Shown: positions 1-7,788 of the stretch, piece by piece | Layout: every line of letters begins with the position of its first letter | How positions within the stretch are numbered: position 1 is the stretch's first letter | Origin: Euryarchaeota archaeon UBA226 | GTDB taxonomy: Archaea > Thermoplasmatota > Poseidoniia > Poseidoniales > Poseidoniaceae | Assembly: GCA_002505935.1 (NCBI GenBank) | Contig: DAWL01000051.1 | Location: 1 to 18,816, forward strand | DNA: 18,816 nt | Direction of reading: 5' to 3' | Program-made: the position numbers and the translations under genes | Notes under the pieces: model-generated | Told to the model about the DNA's origin: nothing | The model's input: only the letters and a program-made list of their open reading frames with translations | Databases searched by the model: none

Positions 1-432
1 ATGAGCGAGCATGCAGTTCTCAATGCCAATTACTTGCGCCATAGGATTCAGCAGGAAGCAGACTCCGCGGGCGTTTCCAACATGTTCAACGATGGCGCTC
101 CGGCAGATGTGGTGAAGCACGAATTCACTCTTTCACTTTCATCTCTCAAGGATGTAAATGGCGTAGGTGCCATGGATATTGCCAAGGGCCTTCTCGATCA
201 TGGTTACATGGCTCCGACAGTCTACTTCCCTCTAGTTGTGCCAGAGTGTTTGATGATCGAGCCAACCGAGACTGAATCCAAAGATACCTTGGATGCATTC
301 GCTGAGAATTTCATCAAGGTCATTCAGGAAGACCCAGATACTCTGCATAATGCTCCGGTCTCTACTCCCGTTGGCAGGGTGGATGAGGTCCATGCTGCAC
401 GTAACCTCTGGCTCAGGCACAAGAACGAGTGA
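1..432 (+). CDS. gcvPB: Glycine dehydrogenase (decarboxylating) subunit 2, C-terminal part (5' truncated by window edge)
   Basis: This is the last 143 residues of the P-protein beta subunit of the glycine cleavage system. That PLP enzyme decarboxylates glycine and passes the aminomethyl group to the lipoyl H-protein in the cytoplasm. Family landmarks visible here are the AVLNANYL segment near residue 5, the block GAMDIAKGLLDHGYMAPTVY near 56-75, the strongly conserved MIEPTETESKDTLD near 85-98, and the C-terminal RVDEVHAARNLWLR. The usual length is about 480 residues, so roughly the first two thirds, including the PLP-binding lysine, lie upstream of the window. The ATG at base 1 aligns with an internal methionine of the family and is not the true start. 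A 67-base gap separates the stop from the next gene. The family call is secure. Confidence 0.93.
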   Translation: MSEHAVLNANYLRHRIQQEADSAGVSNMFNDGAPADVVKHEFTLSLSSLKDVNGVGAMDIAKGLLDHGYMAPTVYFPLVVPECLMIEPTETESKDTLDAFAENFIKVIQEDPDTLHNAPVSTPVGRVDEVHAARNLWLRHKNE

Positions 433-458
433 GTTCATTCGTTTCTGCAGCATGAGGC

Positions 459-477
459 TCTTCAGCAGGACTGAAGA
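459..477 (+). other. Intergenic hairpin after gcvPB
   Basis: A perfect 7-bp inverted repeat, TCTTCAG (459-465) and CTGAAGA (471-477), encloses a 5-base loop. It sits 27 bases after the gcvPB stop and 23 bases before the next start codon. No T-tract follows, so it is not a textbook archaeal terminator. It could be a processing or regulatory stem, or chance. Confidence 0.25.
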
Positions 478-499
478 CGAGTAGCCATGAGCGAGAGGT

Positions 500-1501
500 A
501 TGGCCGGCGCAGGTCCAATGGGTCGACAAAAGGGGCAATTCCTAGATGGTGACCCTACTTGGTGGACTGCAAAACCGGCCAAGAATGAGGGTGAAGACAG
601 TGAAAGGGAGCGCATTGAGAGAATGCACAAAGGTTACGCCATCCGTAGTGCATACGACCTTGACCCACCCTCTTCTTGGAAAGGTTGGAAACGCCAGCGT
701 GAGCGCCCTGTATTAACCAGATTTCTTTTTCCTGTAGCATGGTCAATCATGTTTCTAGCGTTGGGTTTGTTGTTCACCATCTTTGATGAAAATAGGGGTT
801 GGTCTCCATGGATTGGTGCTGCATTTTCCCTCTCTGCTCCATTTCTAGTATTCTTGACAGCATTCTTCTTGACATCTGGAAGCCTTGTCAGTAACAGTAC
901 AACATTTGTTTGGAAGAGCTTTACCGATTACTGGAACATAGGAATAACTTCATTCATGCTGATGTCTATCTGGTGGTGTTGGGATTCCAAGTTGGACCCT
1001 TCAGATCCATTCTGGTTCATTTTCTTCTTCCTTTCCCTCGGTTCGTGGTTATGGTGGACGGCGCGTGCTTCTCAGGCCTTGGCCGCTGCCTCAGGACGTT
1101 GGTTATTGCCGGTTGATAGGCAGACTCCTTTGTCAAGAGAGATTCTTGAGAAGGCAGGATGGACTTGGCTTCAGCACCATTCGATGTGGGCACCTGCGGA
1201 AATAGGAGAGTTGAGATTGGGCGGACAGGGAAGATTGATTCTCAGCGGTATCAGCATAGAAGGTACAGATTTCTTGAGTTTGGTGTGGCAGATGCCTCAT
1301 GGCTGGGATTGGGATCCATGGCAGGACCCTGCACAGCCATTACCCATGGAGGGGCTTGTCTCATTATTTTCTTTGACAATTGATCGAGAATCAGTATTGA
1401 TGGCTCTGCGTAGCGTTGACATTTCTTCACTTTCACAAGGCCGAAATAAGTGGCCTGAATGGTGTAAGCCCAAGCCATTACCGCTTCTTGAGGAAGAATG
1501 A
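500..1501 (+). CDS. Tryptophan-rich multi-pass membrane protein of unknown function
   Basis: I do not recognise a family for this 333-residue protein. A hydrophilic N-terminal region (1-70) has a DGDPTWW motif near 16-22 and a charged stretch at 29-42. Four likely membrane segments follow, at about 72-95, 104-126, 145-161 and 171-187. A soluble C-terminal region of about 145 residues ends in proline and glutamate. I count 26 tryptophans (about 8%), several in clusters such as WWCW (158-161) and WLWW (183-186), which is several times a normal content. The start ATG at 500 has GAGAGG four bases upstream; an ATG at 487 is in another frame and is not used. The gene lies between gcvPB and another unknown gene on the same strand. 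It is a genuine gene by length, composition and RBS, but its function is unknown. Confidence 0.8.
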   Translation: MAGAGPMGRQKGQFLDGDPTWWTAKPAKNEGEDSERERIERMHKGYAIRSAYDLDPPSSWKGWKRQRERPVLTRFLFPVAWSIMFLALGLLFTIFDENRGWSPWIGAAFSLSAPFLVFLTAFFLTSGSLVSNSTTFVWKSFTDYWNIGITSFMLMSIWWCWDSKLDPSDPFWFIFFFLSLGSWLWWTARASQALAAASGRWLLPVDRQTPLSREILEKAGWTWLQHHSMWAPAEIGELRLGGQGRLILSGISIEGTDFLSLVWQMPHGWDWDPWQDPAQPLPMEGLVSLFSLTIDRESVLMALRSVDISSLSQGRNKWPEWCKPKPLPLLEEE

Positions 1502-1508
1502 ACACTTT

Positions 1509-1538
1509 CACTTTCGACATTCACCCCGTTGGAAAGTG
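1509..1538 (+). other. Inverted repeat in the 1502-1575 intergenic gap
   Basis: CACTTTC occurs as two overlapping direct copies (1503-1509 and 1509-1515), and its complement GAAAGTG is at 1532-1538. This gives a possible 7-bp stem with a 16-base loop just after the stop of the membrane protein gene. It could be a weak termination or regulatory structure. No poly-T run follows. Confidence 0.2.
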
Positions 1539-1575
1539 ACTACCACCCCCCGATAATCAGAGGGTTGGGGATGGG

Positions 1576-2166
1576 ATGGAACTAGAACTACCGCTCGATA
1601 TCAGAGGAATGGCTGCATTATGGTTGACGAGAAGAAAGGGCAAACGCCGAATTGTTTCTTGGCACGCCCCTTGGTCTAGAGACACCGATCCTTTGCCACC
1701 TTCAGTACTGAACCGCATACCAGCCATCAAGCGCATGCGACTGCTTCGCTTGCTCGGTCTAGATGGTGCAGGGCATGGGCCTTGGTTAGCACAAGCGACA
1801 GGAACCGCTGCAAGGTTGGGAAGACATCGTTTGGCATGGAATCTAATGCATTCATGGTTAGATGGTGAGAGCCCAAGTCCCGAGGATGCAACCGCTGCCC
1901 GCCAACTATTGGATGTAGAGAGGAACAGGGTAAAGAGAGTCATGCAATGGAATAGGGAATGGCCTAGTGGGATTATCCATCTTGAAGACATGCCGGCTTG
2001 GTTGATACCTCCTGCAATTAGACAACTCAGACGTCTTGGACGTAAGGGTTCAATGCATTTGATCAGTGGAGGACATCTGCTAGAACCAGGCAGTTGGAGA
2101 TGGTATGTTCCAGCAGGATGTAACCTGCCTAGTAAGGTCCAGATTCTATCGCCAGCGCTATCTTGA
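1576..2166 (+). CDS. Small basic protein of unknown function
   Basis: This is a 196-residue soluble protein rich in arginine, leucine and tryptophan (11 Trp), with no signal peptide or membrane segment. Two patches are strongly basic: RRKGKRR around 19-25, and a stretch near 142-157 containing RQLRRLGRKG. I recognise no domain. The basic charge is compatible with binding nucleic acid or membrane, but nothing shows it. The gene shares its strand with its neighbours and lies 46 bases before purE. The ATG at 1576 is preceded by a G-rich run (GGTTGGGGATGGG), which may include a weak ribosome binding site. A 233-codon open frame on the opposite strand overlaps it fully. I prefer the + frame because it fits the run of + strand genes and because the antisense translation shows no domain or hydrophobic pattern. 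Confidence 0.65.
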   Translation: MELELPLDIRGMAALWLTRRKGKRRIVSWHAPWSRDTDPLPPSVLNRIPAIKRMRLLRLLGLDGAGHGPWLAQATGTAARLGRHRLAWNLMHSWLDGESPSPEDATAARQLLDVERNRVKRVMQWNREWPSGIIHLEDMPAWLIPPAIRQLRRLGRKGSMHLISGGHLLEPGSWRWYVPAGCNLPSKVQILSPALS

Positions 2167-2211
2167 GGTCTGAGTTTCGAATAGGCACTTTGATGAACCG
2201 ATTTTGCACCC

Positions 2212-2694
2212 ATGCGCATCATGGACATAACCATCATGCTCGGTTCCAAGTCAGACATGCCAGTTGCTCAGAAGTGCACCGATGTGCTCGATAGATTCGA
2301 TGTCAAGTATCAATTGCGGGTTGCTTCGGCTCACCGCTCTCCCGCCTTTGTCGAGGGTATTGTGCACAAGGCAATAGAAGATGGGAACAAGATATTCATC
2401 GCTATGGCAGGCCTAGCAGCAGCACTTCCTGGTGCGGTTGCTGCATTGACTACCCGCCCTGTTATTGGGGTACCCTGTGGAGGTAAGGTTCCCTATGATA
2501 GTCTACTTTCCATTGCACAACTACCACCCGGAGTTCCGGCTGCAACCGTAGGAGTGGACCGTGGAGATAACGCTGCTTGGTTGGCCCTTCAGATGATTGC
2601 ATTGACCGATGATGGAATCGCTGCTGCCTTGGTCGAGGAGAAAGCGGCAGCCGTTGAGCGCGTCAAGCAGATGGATCGAGAGGTTCAGGGGTGA
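2212..2694 (+). CDS. purE: Phosphoribosylaminoimidazole carboxylase catalytic subunit PurE
   Basis: PurE acts in de novo purine synthesis in the cytoplasm and forms 4-carboxyaminoimidazole ribonucleotide, either by mutating N5-CAIR or by directly carboxylating AIR. The 160 residues match single-domain PurE in length. The visible signatures are GSKSD (11-15; usually GSxSD), ASAHR (38-42, with the conserved substrate-site His), GLAAALPG (67-74), PVIGVP (83-88) and LPPGVPAATVGVD (104-116). The GLAAALPG and TVGVD forms resemble archaeal PurE, so CO2-using AIR carboxylase and N5-CAIR mutase activity cannot be told apart here. A second ATG at 2221 could be the true start (157 residues); neither has a strong RBS. 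The stop is 4 bases before the start of the GMP synthase subunit, pairing two purine enzymes in one transcript. Confidence 0.93.
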   Translation: MRIMDITIMLGSKSDMPVAQKCTDVLDRFDVKYQLRVASAHRSPAFVEGIVHKAIEDGNKIFIAMAGLAAALPGAVAALTTRPVIGVPCGGKVPYDSLLSIAQLPPGVPAATVGVDRGDNAAWLALQMIALTDDGIAAALVEEKAAAVERVKQMDREVQG

Positions 2695-2698
2695 GCAT

Positions 2699-3646
2699 AT
2701 GTTCGATGTTGCGGATTTCGTAGAAGAATCCGTGACTATGCTCAAGGAAAGAATAACCGAAACTGCAATCATCGCTTGTTCTGGTGGTGTTGATTCTTCG
2801 GTTGCTGCGGCCCTTGCCAATATGGCGGTAGGTGAATTACTCCATTGCGTCTATGTTGATACTGGTTTCATGCGAAAGAACGAGACTGAAGAGATTGAGG
2901 AAATGCTTGCTGGCATGGGCCTGAACTTGACGGTGGTTCGCGCTGCAGACCGCTATTTCGAAGCTCTAGAAGGTGTGACAGAACCAGAACAGAAACGCAA
3001 GGTCATCGGCGAGTTGTTCATACGCATCTTCGAGGAAGAACAGGAAAAGGTAGGTGCCAAGTGCTTGGTGCAAGGAACCATCGCTCCCGACTGGATTGAA
3101 TCGGGTGGTGGAGTAAGAGACACCATCAAGAGCCATCACAACGTTGGCGGCCTACCAGAGGATATGACACTGGAAGTAGTGGAACCATTGCGAGACCTCT
3201 ACAAGGATGAAGTCAGAATGGTCGCAAGGCATCTGGAAATCTCAGTTGCGGACAGGCAACCCTTCCCGGGTCCCGGTTTAGCGGTACGTTGCTTAGGAGA
3301 GATGACGCCTGAGAGGGTGGAAGTTGTCAGGGAAGCATGTCACATAGTCGAAGAGGAACTTGAAGCTGCTAGTCAGAGGGGAGAGATGGAATTGCCTTGG
3401 CAATACTTCGCTGCGCTCCTACCTGTAAAATCGGTTGGGGTTCATGGTGATGTACGGGCCTATGGAGAGACTGTGGTAGTAAGGGCAGTAGCCAGCCTTG
3501 ATGGTATGAGCGCGCGCTACTCCGAGATTCCACATGCAGTTCTTCAGAAGATATCTACTCGAATTACAAACACGGTCAAAGGTGCGGTAAATCGAGTTGT
3601 CTATGATATAACTCACAAGCCCCCAGGTACTATCGAATGGGAATGA
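2699..3646 (+). CDS. guaAB: GMP synthase subunit B (ATP pyrophosphatase)
   Basis: This subunit adenylates XMP and transfers ammonia to make GMP. In archaea it works with a separate glutamine amidotransferase subunit, which is not in this window. The 315 residues carry the PP-loop SGGVDSS (28-34), KSHHNVGGLP (144-153), the dimerisation-domain block RQPFPGPGLA (186-195) and the C-terminal XMP-binding end KPPGTIEWE (307-315). There is no amidotransferase domain, so this is the split archaeal form. I chose the ATG at 2699 because it gives the normal N-terminus and has AGGGGTGA four bases upstream, overlapping the purE stop. The open frame extends back to 2609 inside purE, but that extension is unrelated to the family. 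Translational coupling to purE is likely. The stop directly abuts the stop of the convergent protease gene. Confidence 0.95.
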   Translation: MFDVADFVEESVTMLKERITETAIIACSGGVDSSVAAALANMAVGELLHCVYVDTGFMRKNETEEIEEMLAGMGLNLTVVRAADRYFEALEGVTEPEQKRKVIGELFIRIFEEEQEKVGAKCLVQGTIAPDWIESGGGVRDTIKSHHNVGGLPEDMTLEVVEPLRDLYKDEVRMVARHLEISVADRQPFPGPGLAVRCLGEMTPERVEVVREACHIVEEELEAASQRGEMELPWQYFAALLPVKSVGVHGDVRAYGETVVVRAVASLDGMSARYSEIPHAVLQKISTRITNTVKGAVNRVVYDITHKPPGTIEWE

Positions 3647-6205
3647 TTACTCGATCATCTCAGCATCAAAGACTTCGGCCTCAAGGATTGTCTCTTCCTG
3701 TTGGATTTGCTGTGCTGCCTGCAATAGTGATGTCCTGACAACTGGTGGTGGAGAAGCAGCAGTCGAATGAACCGGTTCAGCGTCGATGATTGTTGCATCC
3801 ACAACTTCTTCTTCCACAATATCGCTTCTTCTATGTTGGCGCCAGTTTTCAAAGGCGCTACGGGCTTGTTCATTCGTCACAAGAACGAATGCAAGTAATA
3901 GGATTGCCAATAGCAAAGGAAGCCACCAGTTTTCCGACATCCAAGCAAACATCCCTGTGAACCCTTCATCATCTTCTTCTCCTGTGTCTGCTGAATCTAT
4001 GTGTTGGAAGAATGACCTCTGCATGGTTACTGAGGTAGATGAGGCACCGGAGACGGTCCAGTCTCGGGCTTGCTCCTGATTCATCTCTACTTCCCCTGGT
4101 GCTAACCATACCTCTACCTGAATCGAATATGGTGAACGGGGACCTGGAGTGTTAGGATTCGGAGTAAGACAGGTTCCAATCGCATTACCCTGAACATCGA
4201 ATCCCCACCACGAACCTTCGTCGATACCACCGACGAATTCTATTTCATCGCCATTGACGTCGTTGTTTTCGTATTCTCCATTTCCATCTGCGTCTAAAGC
4301 AAGCCTCAAATTTGCACCTGTTGGACACAGGATGTTGCTCGACAAAGGCGTGTAGGACATCGTTGCTACGACGCGTGTTGTTCCGGCAGGTATCCAAATC
4401 TCCTTGCGATGAGCACTGGCAGGGGGGAAGTCGCTACCCGATGCGAAAACTGCGAATTCGCCTTGCCAATCAGCATTGAGTTGATCTCCTTTAGTGGTCT
4501 CGGGCTCATCTCGTATCACGTCCTGAGACATGTTGTACGCATCCCAAACTGTAGCCTCTGAGTCCTCTTCTCTGAGTTGTTCTAGCGTCATTGCCAGAGC
4601 GACTGCTTCCTCTGAATCGATCAATCCGTACCCCTGAGCATAATCGAATTCTCTGCCATCCAGTCCAGTTTCAGAATAATCCGCTAGATTATCTCCTTCG
4701 ACAATTCTGTTAGCAGTCAATTTGAGAATCAGTTCAACTTCATGTATCGGCCTCTTTGCGAGTGCTGGTTGTGCGAGGCCTGAAGGGTCATGTAATTCCA
4801 CATCTCCTTCTACTGCGAGGTCTTCATCGACATCGCTCATTGTCAATGAAGGTGCGGCTTGGAACATCAGAGCAGCGAGTCCTGCAACGTGAGGTGTTGC
4901 CATGCTTGTGCCGCTTATCGACAGGTAGTAGTAATCCAGATCACCGCTGGCCATGTCTCCAGCACCAGTTCCACCTCCAATCATGGTGGTTCTAGCAGCA
5001 GCACTCCAGATGTCGACACCCGGGGCTGCGATATCAGGCCAGGTTCCTATGTCGCTTTCGATACCTCTGCTGGAGAAATCAGACATCCCGATTCCATCTC
5101 TATTGGAAGCAGCGACCCCTATGGCGCTGGGAACTTTGGCGAAAATGTTCGACCTATCATCCGAACCATCTCCTCCATCATTGCCATTGGCAAAAATGAC
5201 AGCAACATCATTGTCATACGATAGTTTCTCGATAATCTGTACTGTCAAGTCATTTGGGTCATATGAGTCAAAGGGGAATCCAGGTCCCCATGAATTGGTG
5301 ACCACACGAATGTTCCATGCTTGTTGGGTTGGTGAACCGGGTGCTGATAACTGGTAGGAATATTCCAGTCCGGAATATTCGTCAATGGTGAATGCTGCTT
5401 CGCCCATGGATAGCCCAATCAACCATGCGTCTGGTGCGACCCCAAGCTTGTCTCCTGCACTGGCATCTCCATTTCCAGCAACCGTTCCTGCACAATGAGT
5501 TCCATGCCCACTTGTAGTGTCAGTATTTTGCATCGGAATCCAAGCAAGACCGGGAGTAGAGGAGCCTGCACCTTGGTCGAGTTTGGCATTGTAGATGACC
5601 TTGTCACCTTCATCTGGAATGCTTGGATTGTTTGGATTTTGAGGGTTATAATCCAAATCGGGGTGAGTCGCATCGATTCCCGAATCGAGAACCACAACGG
5701 TTACTCCTTCACCGGTAATCGTAGGGTGACTTGGGTGTTTACCACCTGCTTTGGTGAGAATCTCACGGTCCCAAACGTCTCTAGCGCCTATGACATCAAC
5801 CGTCTTGTTCATTTGTAATTCGATAGGGGCGTTCCATTCCACCCAAAGGATTTCAGATTCTTCAGCCAACGAAGAAATCGCTGCGGCTGGTCCTCTGGCG
5901 AGAATGCTTGGCACAACTTCGGTCTCTCGCAGACTGACGATACCCTTGTTTGCTAACCATTGCACATCTTCCGTGTGAATTTCTCTATCGGCGAACTGGA
6001 TGATGACTTCCAAAGGGGTTTGGTCACTGGATTGGTTGAGGATGTATGTTAGTGCAGGATCGATATTTCCTTCTTGCTCGGTCAATTCACCATGTTCGAC
6101 GAAATCTAATTTCTCCTGTTCGGAAACTACGGGAACAACTGCGGCAAACGACGATGATAGGAGACAAGCGAGAACAAGGAACATGCCAGTACTCCTTGCC
6201 CACAT
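3647..6205 (-). CDS. Membrane-anchored subtilisin-like serine protease (S8 family)
   Basis: This is a secreted peptidase held at the cell surface. Numbered from the ATG at 6205 (852 residues), a signal peptide (MWARSTG plus a hydrophobic core, about 1-22) is followed by an I9-like propeptide at about 62-125. The catalytic domain (about 135-540) has Asp174 in VVLDSGID, His234 in SGHGTHCAG, the oxyanion Asn342 in NGNDGG and Ser434 in SGTSMATPH. A beta-rich region of about 200 residues follows, including a DADGNGEYENNDVNGDE stretch that may bind calcium. A single membrane helix (about 761-777) and a cytoplasmic tail of about 70 residues close the protein. The tail is acidic near its end, with related motifs DATIIDAE and EAEVFDAE. 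The start is uncertain: the frame is open to an ATG at 6253, GGGAGGG lies 15 bases before 6205, and an ATG at 6184 has AAGGAG seven bases upstream. Confidence 0.92.
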   Translation of the reverse strand: MWARSTGMFLVLACLLSSSFAAVVPVVSEQEKLDFVEHGELTEQEGNIDPALTYILNQSSDQTPLEVIIQFADREIHTEDVQWLANKGIVSLRETEVVPSILARGPAAAISSLAEESEILWVEWNAPIELQMNKTVDVIGARDVWDREILTKAGGKHPSHPTITGEGVTVVVLDSGIDATHPDLDYNPQNPNNPSIPDEGDKVIYNAKLDQGAGSSTPGLAWIPMQNTDTTSGHGTHCAGTVAGNGDASAGDKLGVAPDAWLIGLSMGEAAFTIDEYSGLEYSYQLSAPGSPTQQAWNIRVVTNSWGPGFPFDSYDPNDLTVQIIEKLSYDNDVAVIFANGNDGGDGSDDRSNIFAKVPSAIGVAASNRDGIGMSDFSSRGIESDIGTWPDIAAPGVDIWSAAARTTMIGGGTGAGDMASGDLDYYYLSISGTSMATPHVAGLAALMFQAAPSLTMSDVDEDLAVEGDVELHDPSGLAQPALAKRPIHEVELILKLTANRIVEGDNLADYSETGLDGREFDYAQGYGLIDSEEAVALAMTLEQLREEDSEATVWDAYNMSQDVIRDEPETTKGDQLNADWQGEFAVFASGSDFPPASAHRKEIWIPAGTTRVVATMSYTPLSSNILCPTGANLRLALDADGNGEYENNDVNGDEIEFVGGIDEGSWWGFDVQGNAIGTCLTPNPNTPGPRSPYSIQVEVWLAPGEVEMNQEQARDWTVSGASSTSVTMQRSFFQHIDSADTGEEDDEGFTGMFAWMSENWWLPLLLAILLLAFVLVTNEQARSAFENWRQHRRSDIVEEEVVDATIIDAEPVHSTAASPPPVVRTSLLQAAQQIQQEETILEAEVFDAEMIE

Positions 6206-6255
6206 ATCCGCGGCCTGCCACCCTCCCGTATTGAACCCATCGCGTATACGCATGC

Positions 6256-6274
6256 GGGCCGTCGTAGACGGCCC
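6256..6274 (-). promoter_or_regulatory. Perfect 8-bp hairpin in the protease leader
   Basis: GGGCCGTC (6256-6263) and GACGGCCC (6267-6274) form a perfect GC-rich stem with a 3-base loop. It starts two bases upstream of the earliest possible protease start (ATG at 6253) and about 50 bases upstream of the preferred one at 6205. A 10-bp palindrome, GCGTATACGC, lies next to it at 6242-6251. It may be an operator, an RNA leader hairpin, or the terminator of the preceding tRNA-Asn transcript. Sequence alone does not decide. Confidence 0.4.
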
Positions 6275-6280
6275 ATGTGC

Positions 6281-6298
6281 TCAAATACGCTAAAAATC
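6281..6298 (-). promoter_or_regulatory. Possible TATA element upstream of the protease
   Basis: On the - strand, between tRNA-Asn and the protease, lies the A/T-rich stretch GATTTTTAGCGTATTTGA. This is the only A/T-rich block in the 92-base gap upstream of the open frame. Archaeal transcription usually starts about 25 bases after such a box, which would place the start near the hairpin at 6256-6274. It is called from composition and spacing only. Confidence 0.25.
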
Positions 6299-6345
6299 GC
6301 TCATTTTCGGGTCAAGTTCTCCGTCTTTGTCAATGTACATCAGAG

Positions 6346-6418
6346 CGCCGCTTGTCGGGTTCGAACCGACGACCTTGGGATTAACAGTCCCACGCTCCAC
6401 CAGCTAAGCTAAAGCGGC
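6346..6418 (-). tRNA. tRNA-Asn (anticodon GTT)
   Basis: This is a 73-base cloverleaf on the - strand. The acceptor stem is GCCGCTT paired with AAGCGGC, with discriminator G73. The D-stem GCTT pairs with GAGC, the anticodon stem TGGGA pairs with TCCCA around the loop CTGTTAA, and the T-arm is GTCGG-TTCGAAC-CCGAC. The anticodon GTT gives asparagine. No CCA is encoded and I see no intron. The gene lies 53 bases after the thymidine phosphorylase stop and upstream of the protease, all on the same strand. Confidence 0.96.
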
Positions 6419-6471
6419 AGCGACTCGCCGAGCCGCAATCCCCTTATGACCACTACGGCCCTTGCACAGGC

Positions 6472-7779
6472 TCATTCAATGACTTCAATCAGCCTCTCAA
6501 CAATACCAACTGAGGATTCAGAAATACTCAGACAGGTCTCCAGTCGTTGCATCATTTCTTCGCTCAATTCTTCTTCGCGATGATCTAGGCTCAGGACCAA
6601 TTCTCCTTCAGCAACGCGTTTGCCCACCTCAGCGTGTATGGTTACTCCAACGCCATGGTCCACCTCCTCCTCTGCACTACTTCGTCCAGCCCCCAGTTCA
6701 CTTGCAACCTTGGCCAACTCAAGAGCATCGATGTACTCAACCCATCCATCGATCGCTGAATGTAGAGTGAAGGAATTTGGCGCGATGTCCAAGTGCGAAC
6801 GTATGTCCTCAAGAACAACTTGAGAAACTCCTTGAGCCGCACACATGCGCCTGAATGTTGCTGCTGCAGCACCAGTGCTGATACTTTCAAGAATCTTGAT
6901 TTGTCCCTGTTCTACACTATCTACAATACCGCTCATCTGCAGTAGATGTGCTCCTTGAATGGCTATCAGGGAAACGGTATCCCAAGAGCCACCGCCTTCA
7001 AGAATGTCTAGAATCTCGATGATTTCGTGTGAATTACCAACGTGAGAACCGATGGGTACGTCCATACTCGTCAATAGAACCCTGACATTCATTCCCAAAC
7101 CCTTGCCTACTTCAATCATCGAACGAGCAAGGATGCGCGCATCGGCGACCTCTTCCATGAAAGCGGCTCTTCCAACTTTAATGTCTAAAATCAGATTGGC
7201 GATTCCTTCGGCAGATTTCTTGGATATGATTGAGGCGGTAATCAATGGAACTGAGGGTACAGTTGCAGTCACATCTCGGATGGAATAGAGCACTCCATCA
7301 GCGGGAGTAATCCTTTGACTCTGAGCAAAGATACAGCAGCCAACCGAATTTACAACTCTGTGAATGTCTTCCTTTCCCCCATCCGTATTGAATCCTGGAA
7401 TCGCTTCCAATTTGTCGATGGTTCCACCTGTGTGCGCAAGACTACGGCCAGCGATCATTGGAACTTTCAGGCCGCATGCAGCCAAAGCTGGAGCGAGTGC
7501 TAGGCTCATCTTGTCACCCACTCCTCCAGTAGAATGTTTGTCTACATAGAGATGAGAGTCGTTAGGCCAGTTCAGGACTTCGCCCGAATCTCGCATCAGT
7601 CGTGTGAATTCTGTTTTCTCTTGCAAAACCATATCATTGTTGTAAACAGCCATCAGCCAAGCACCGATTTGTTCTCGAGAGATTTCTCCCGAAGTTATTC
7701 CAGAAATTATGTATTGCAATTCCTCGCTGTTCAATTCACCGCCATCTCTCTTGATTGCGATGATGTCTGGCATCCACAT
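6472..7779 (-). CDS. deoA: Thymidine/pyrimidine-nucleoside phosphorylase
   Basis: The enzyme splits thymidine (or uridine) with phosphate into the free base and (deoxy)ribose-1-phosphate in cytoplasmic nucleoside salvage. The 435 residues match the thymidine phosphorylase length (about 440), not the roughly 500-residue archaeal AMP phosphorylase, which has an extra N-terminal domain. Visible motifs are KHSTGGVGDK (81-90, phosphate site) and GRSLAHTGGTIDKLEAIPG (111-129). By spacing against the E. coli enzyme, the active-site set is His82, Arg168, Ser183 and Lys187. The C-terminal PYNP domain includes GVGVTIHAEVGKRVAEGE. The start at 7779 is supported by GAGGTG at 7785-7790, five bases upstream and overlapping the stop codon of the dioxygenase gene, so the two are probably translationally coupled. 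An in-frame ATG at 7773 is possible. The family call is secure; thymidine versus uridine preference is not. Confidence 0.94.
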   Translation of the reverse strand: MWMPDIIAIKRDGGELNSEELQYIISGITSGEISREQIGAWLMAVYNNDMVLQEKTEFTRLMRDSGEVLNWPNDSHLYVDKHSTGGVGDKMSLALAPALAACGLKVPMIAGRSLAHTGGTIDKLEAIPGFNTDGGKEDIHRVVNSVGCCIFAQSQRITPADGVLYSIRDVTATVPSVPLITASIISKKSAEGIANLILDIKVGRAAFMEEVADARILARSMIEVGKGLGMNVRVLLTSMDVPIGSHVGNSHEIIEILDILEGGGSWDTVSLIAIQGAHLLQMSGIVDSVEQGQIKILESISTGAAAATFRRMCAAQGVSQVVLEDIRSHLDIAPNSFTLHSAIDGWVEYIDALELAKVASELGAGRSSAEEEVDHGVGVTIHAEVGKRVAEGELVLSLDHREEELSEEMMQRLETCLSISESSVGIVERLIEVIE

Positions 7780-7788
7780 CAGAACACC

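Noticed and set aside
1557..2258. A 233-codon open frame on the - strand, longer than the + strand gene it covers.
   Set aside because: Its translation shows no domain or coherent hydrophobic pattern, it runs into the start of purE, and the + frame (1576-2166) fits the direction and spacing of the neighbouring genes.
2609..2698. N-terminal extension of the GMP synthase subunit inside purE.
   Set aside because: The extra 30 residues are the purE sequence read in another frame. The ATG at 2699 has a good ribosome binding site and gives the standard family N-terminus.
6472..7779. AMP phosphorylase (deoA-like archaeal enzyme of the AMP/ribose-1,5-bisphosphate route).
   Set aside because: The protein is 435 residues and lacks the roughly 80-residue N-terminal domain of AMP phosphorylases. 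It aligns from its first residues with bacterial-type thymidine phosphorylase.
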